Shown here piece after piece: positions 63,301-64,000 of a DNA stretch of 64,000 bases. Within the stretch, counting starts at the first letter, position 1. The number at the start of each line of letters is the position of its first letter. Below the pieces are notes generated by a model. The model was not told where the DNA came from and did no database searches. It saw nothing but the letters and a program-made list of their open reading frames with translations. The position numbers and the translations under genes are program-made. Origin of the DNA: Cichorium intybus (lineage: Eukaryota > Streptophyta > Magnoliopsida > Asterales > Asteraceae); contig CM042012.1 in assembly GCA_023525715.1 (NCBI GenBank), positions 59,175,205 to 59,239,204 of the forward strand. Direction: 5' to 3'.

Positions 63301-64000
63301 AATAATGATTGAGGTTGTGAAGGAAGCGAAATAGGAGGAAAGTTTGGTTTTTAGATTTATAGCAGACATCTATAAAAAAAGTTTTAGTTAGTTTGATTTA
63401 ATCCTTAAAGATAATTATCCAAGATTATTTAACGAGGCTTGGATCCATATTTTACTTCATGATATGAAAAGGGATGCCATAATGACACCATAAAGTTATT
63501 TAAGTAGGTAAAACTCTTCTCCAATTTCAATCACCATGAAATTCCTAGATCTTTGAGATTCATTGACTAAAGTCAATGGCATGTTAATCTCAATTATGCT
63601 CATCTTAATCCATGTTAGGGATGTCCCGGTCATGGATCAAATGGTGGATCGACCATGAAAAACCACACACGCTCCGTCATCTTCAACTATAATATTAATT
63701 TGACGTGCCGACAAACCGCACACGCTCCGTCAACAGATTATAAATAAAATGTGTGTGTTTCATGGGTATCATAAGATTCACGTTTTTAAATTACTTAAAA
63801 CGGGACTTTTGTTTTAATAATTTTAAGTTAATACTTTTTATCTTGAAACATTGCCCTATCGAACCCTTTTGGTAACTCCAATCAATAAAATGTGGCAGGC
63901 GGTGAGGGTGGTAAGCAATGAATGCTTTTATAAACTGACCTCATTAGGAATCAAAGAAACATCATTCAAACATTCTAAACAGATTTTAGAGAGTGGGTGA
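63301..64000 (-). promoter_or_regulatory. Copia D 5' leader with two GTGCCGG-type motifs
   Basis: GGGATGCCATAATG near 63470 and two copies of the leader motif (about 63651-63675, partly decayed, and 63704-63728) match the leaders of copia 1 and copia 2. No coding. The PBS lies beyond the window or is not recognised. Confidence 0.7.

Larger units (their letters stand above)
62365..64000 (-). mobile_element. Deleted Ty1/copia element 'D', continuing past the right edge
   Basis: Minus-strand pieces: integrase to RT linker (62365-62821), integrase (62822-63300), then leader (63340-63860) with no gag or protease between. RT and RNase H are also missing on the left. The 5' LTR would be right of the window. 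Confidence 0.75.

Overview
The window is a TE-saturated stretch of nuclear DNA from a flowering plant, almost certainly a eudicot. The element families are typical of large plant genomes: an Athila-type Ty3/gypsy element, chromodomain Ty3/gypsy elements, several Ty1/copia elements, a BED-finger hAT, a Tourist-like MITE, tRNA-derived SINEs and a Helitron. The LTR style suggests Asteraceae, but that is only an impression. One intact-looking host gene is visible, a six-exon RRM RNA-binding protein at 41691-45527 (+). Almost everything else is nested, mostly broken mobile DNA.

Left part (1-18.4 kb). A (+) Athila-type element enters from the left edge already in gag and ends with its 3' LTR at 9214. 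After a 550-bp orphan segment comes a (-) LTR of the same family (9765-10658). A decayed (+) chromovirus ('B', 10887-17512) follows; its integrase is split by a 2.8-kb solo LTR (14071-16903).

Middle part (18.4-36.5 kb) is nested. An LTR remnant (17513-18420 plus 35661-36495) is split by a MITE. Next to or inside the MITE lies a (-) chromovirus ('E', 18964-35589; PBS, PPT, chromodomain, 5' LTR cut short). Chromovirus E carries two clean insertions: a 1.68-kb internally deleted hAT with a perfect 8-bp target duplication (22101-23783), and a complete copia element ('copia 1', 25322-32948) with two 769-bp LTRs and a perfect 5-bp duplication.

37.5-46.4 kb. Six (TA)n tracts of 49 to 173 bp alternate with three unrelated terminal-inverted-repeat elements and an inverted pair of SINEs. 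The series runs to within 326 bp of the start codon of the RNA-binding-protein gene, so the proximal promoter and 5' leader of that gene abut a TA tract. A further long TA tract sits in its last intron.

46.4-64 kb. A (-) Tork-like copia ('C') is split by a second copia ('copia 2', 50212-60858). Copia 2 holds a solo LTR of the copia 1 family, a non-coding interior with a structured tandem repeat, and, in its 5' LTR, a 3.2-kb Helitron-like element carrying a fragment of a CYP97B-type cytochrome P450. The window ends in another (-) copia ('D') reduced to integrase and leader.

How parts work together: no operon or multi-gene pathway is seen. The biology here is transposition, nesting and decay, plus the likely effect of that DNA on one neighbouring gene. 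The least expected signals are: paired CpG-rich motifs in the Athila 3' region and U3; a separate CpG-rich motif cluster in the U3 of chromovirus E; a leader motif kept in two copies across three copia elements; the TA-flanked element series; and the three-hairpin tandem repeat in copia 2.
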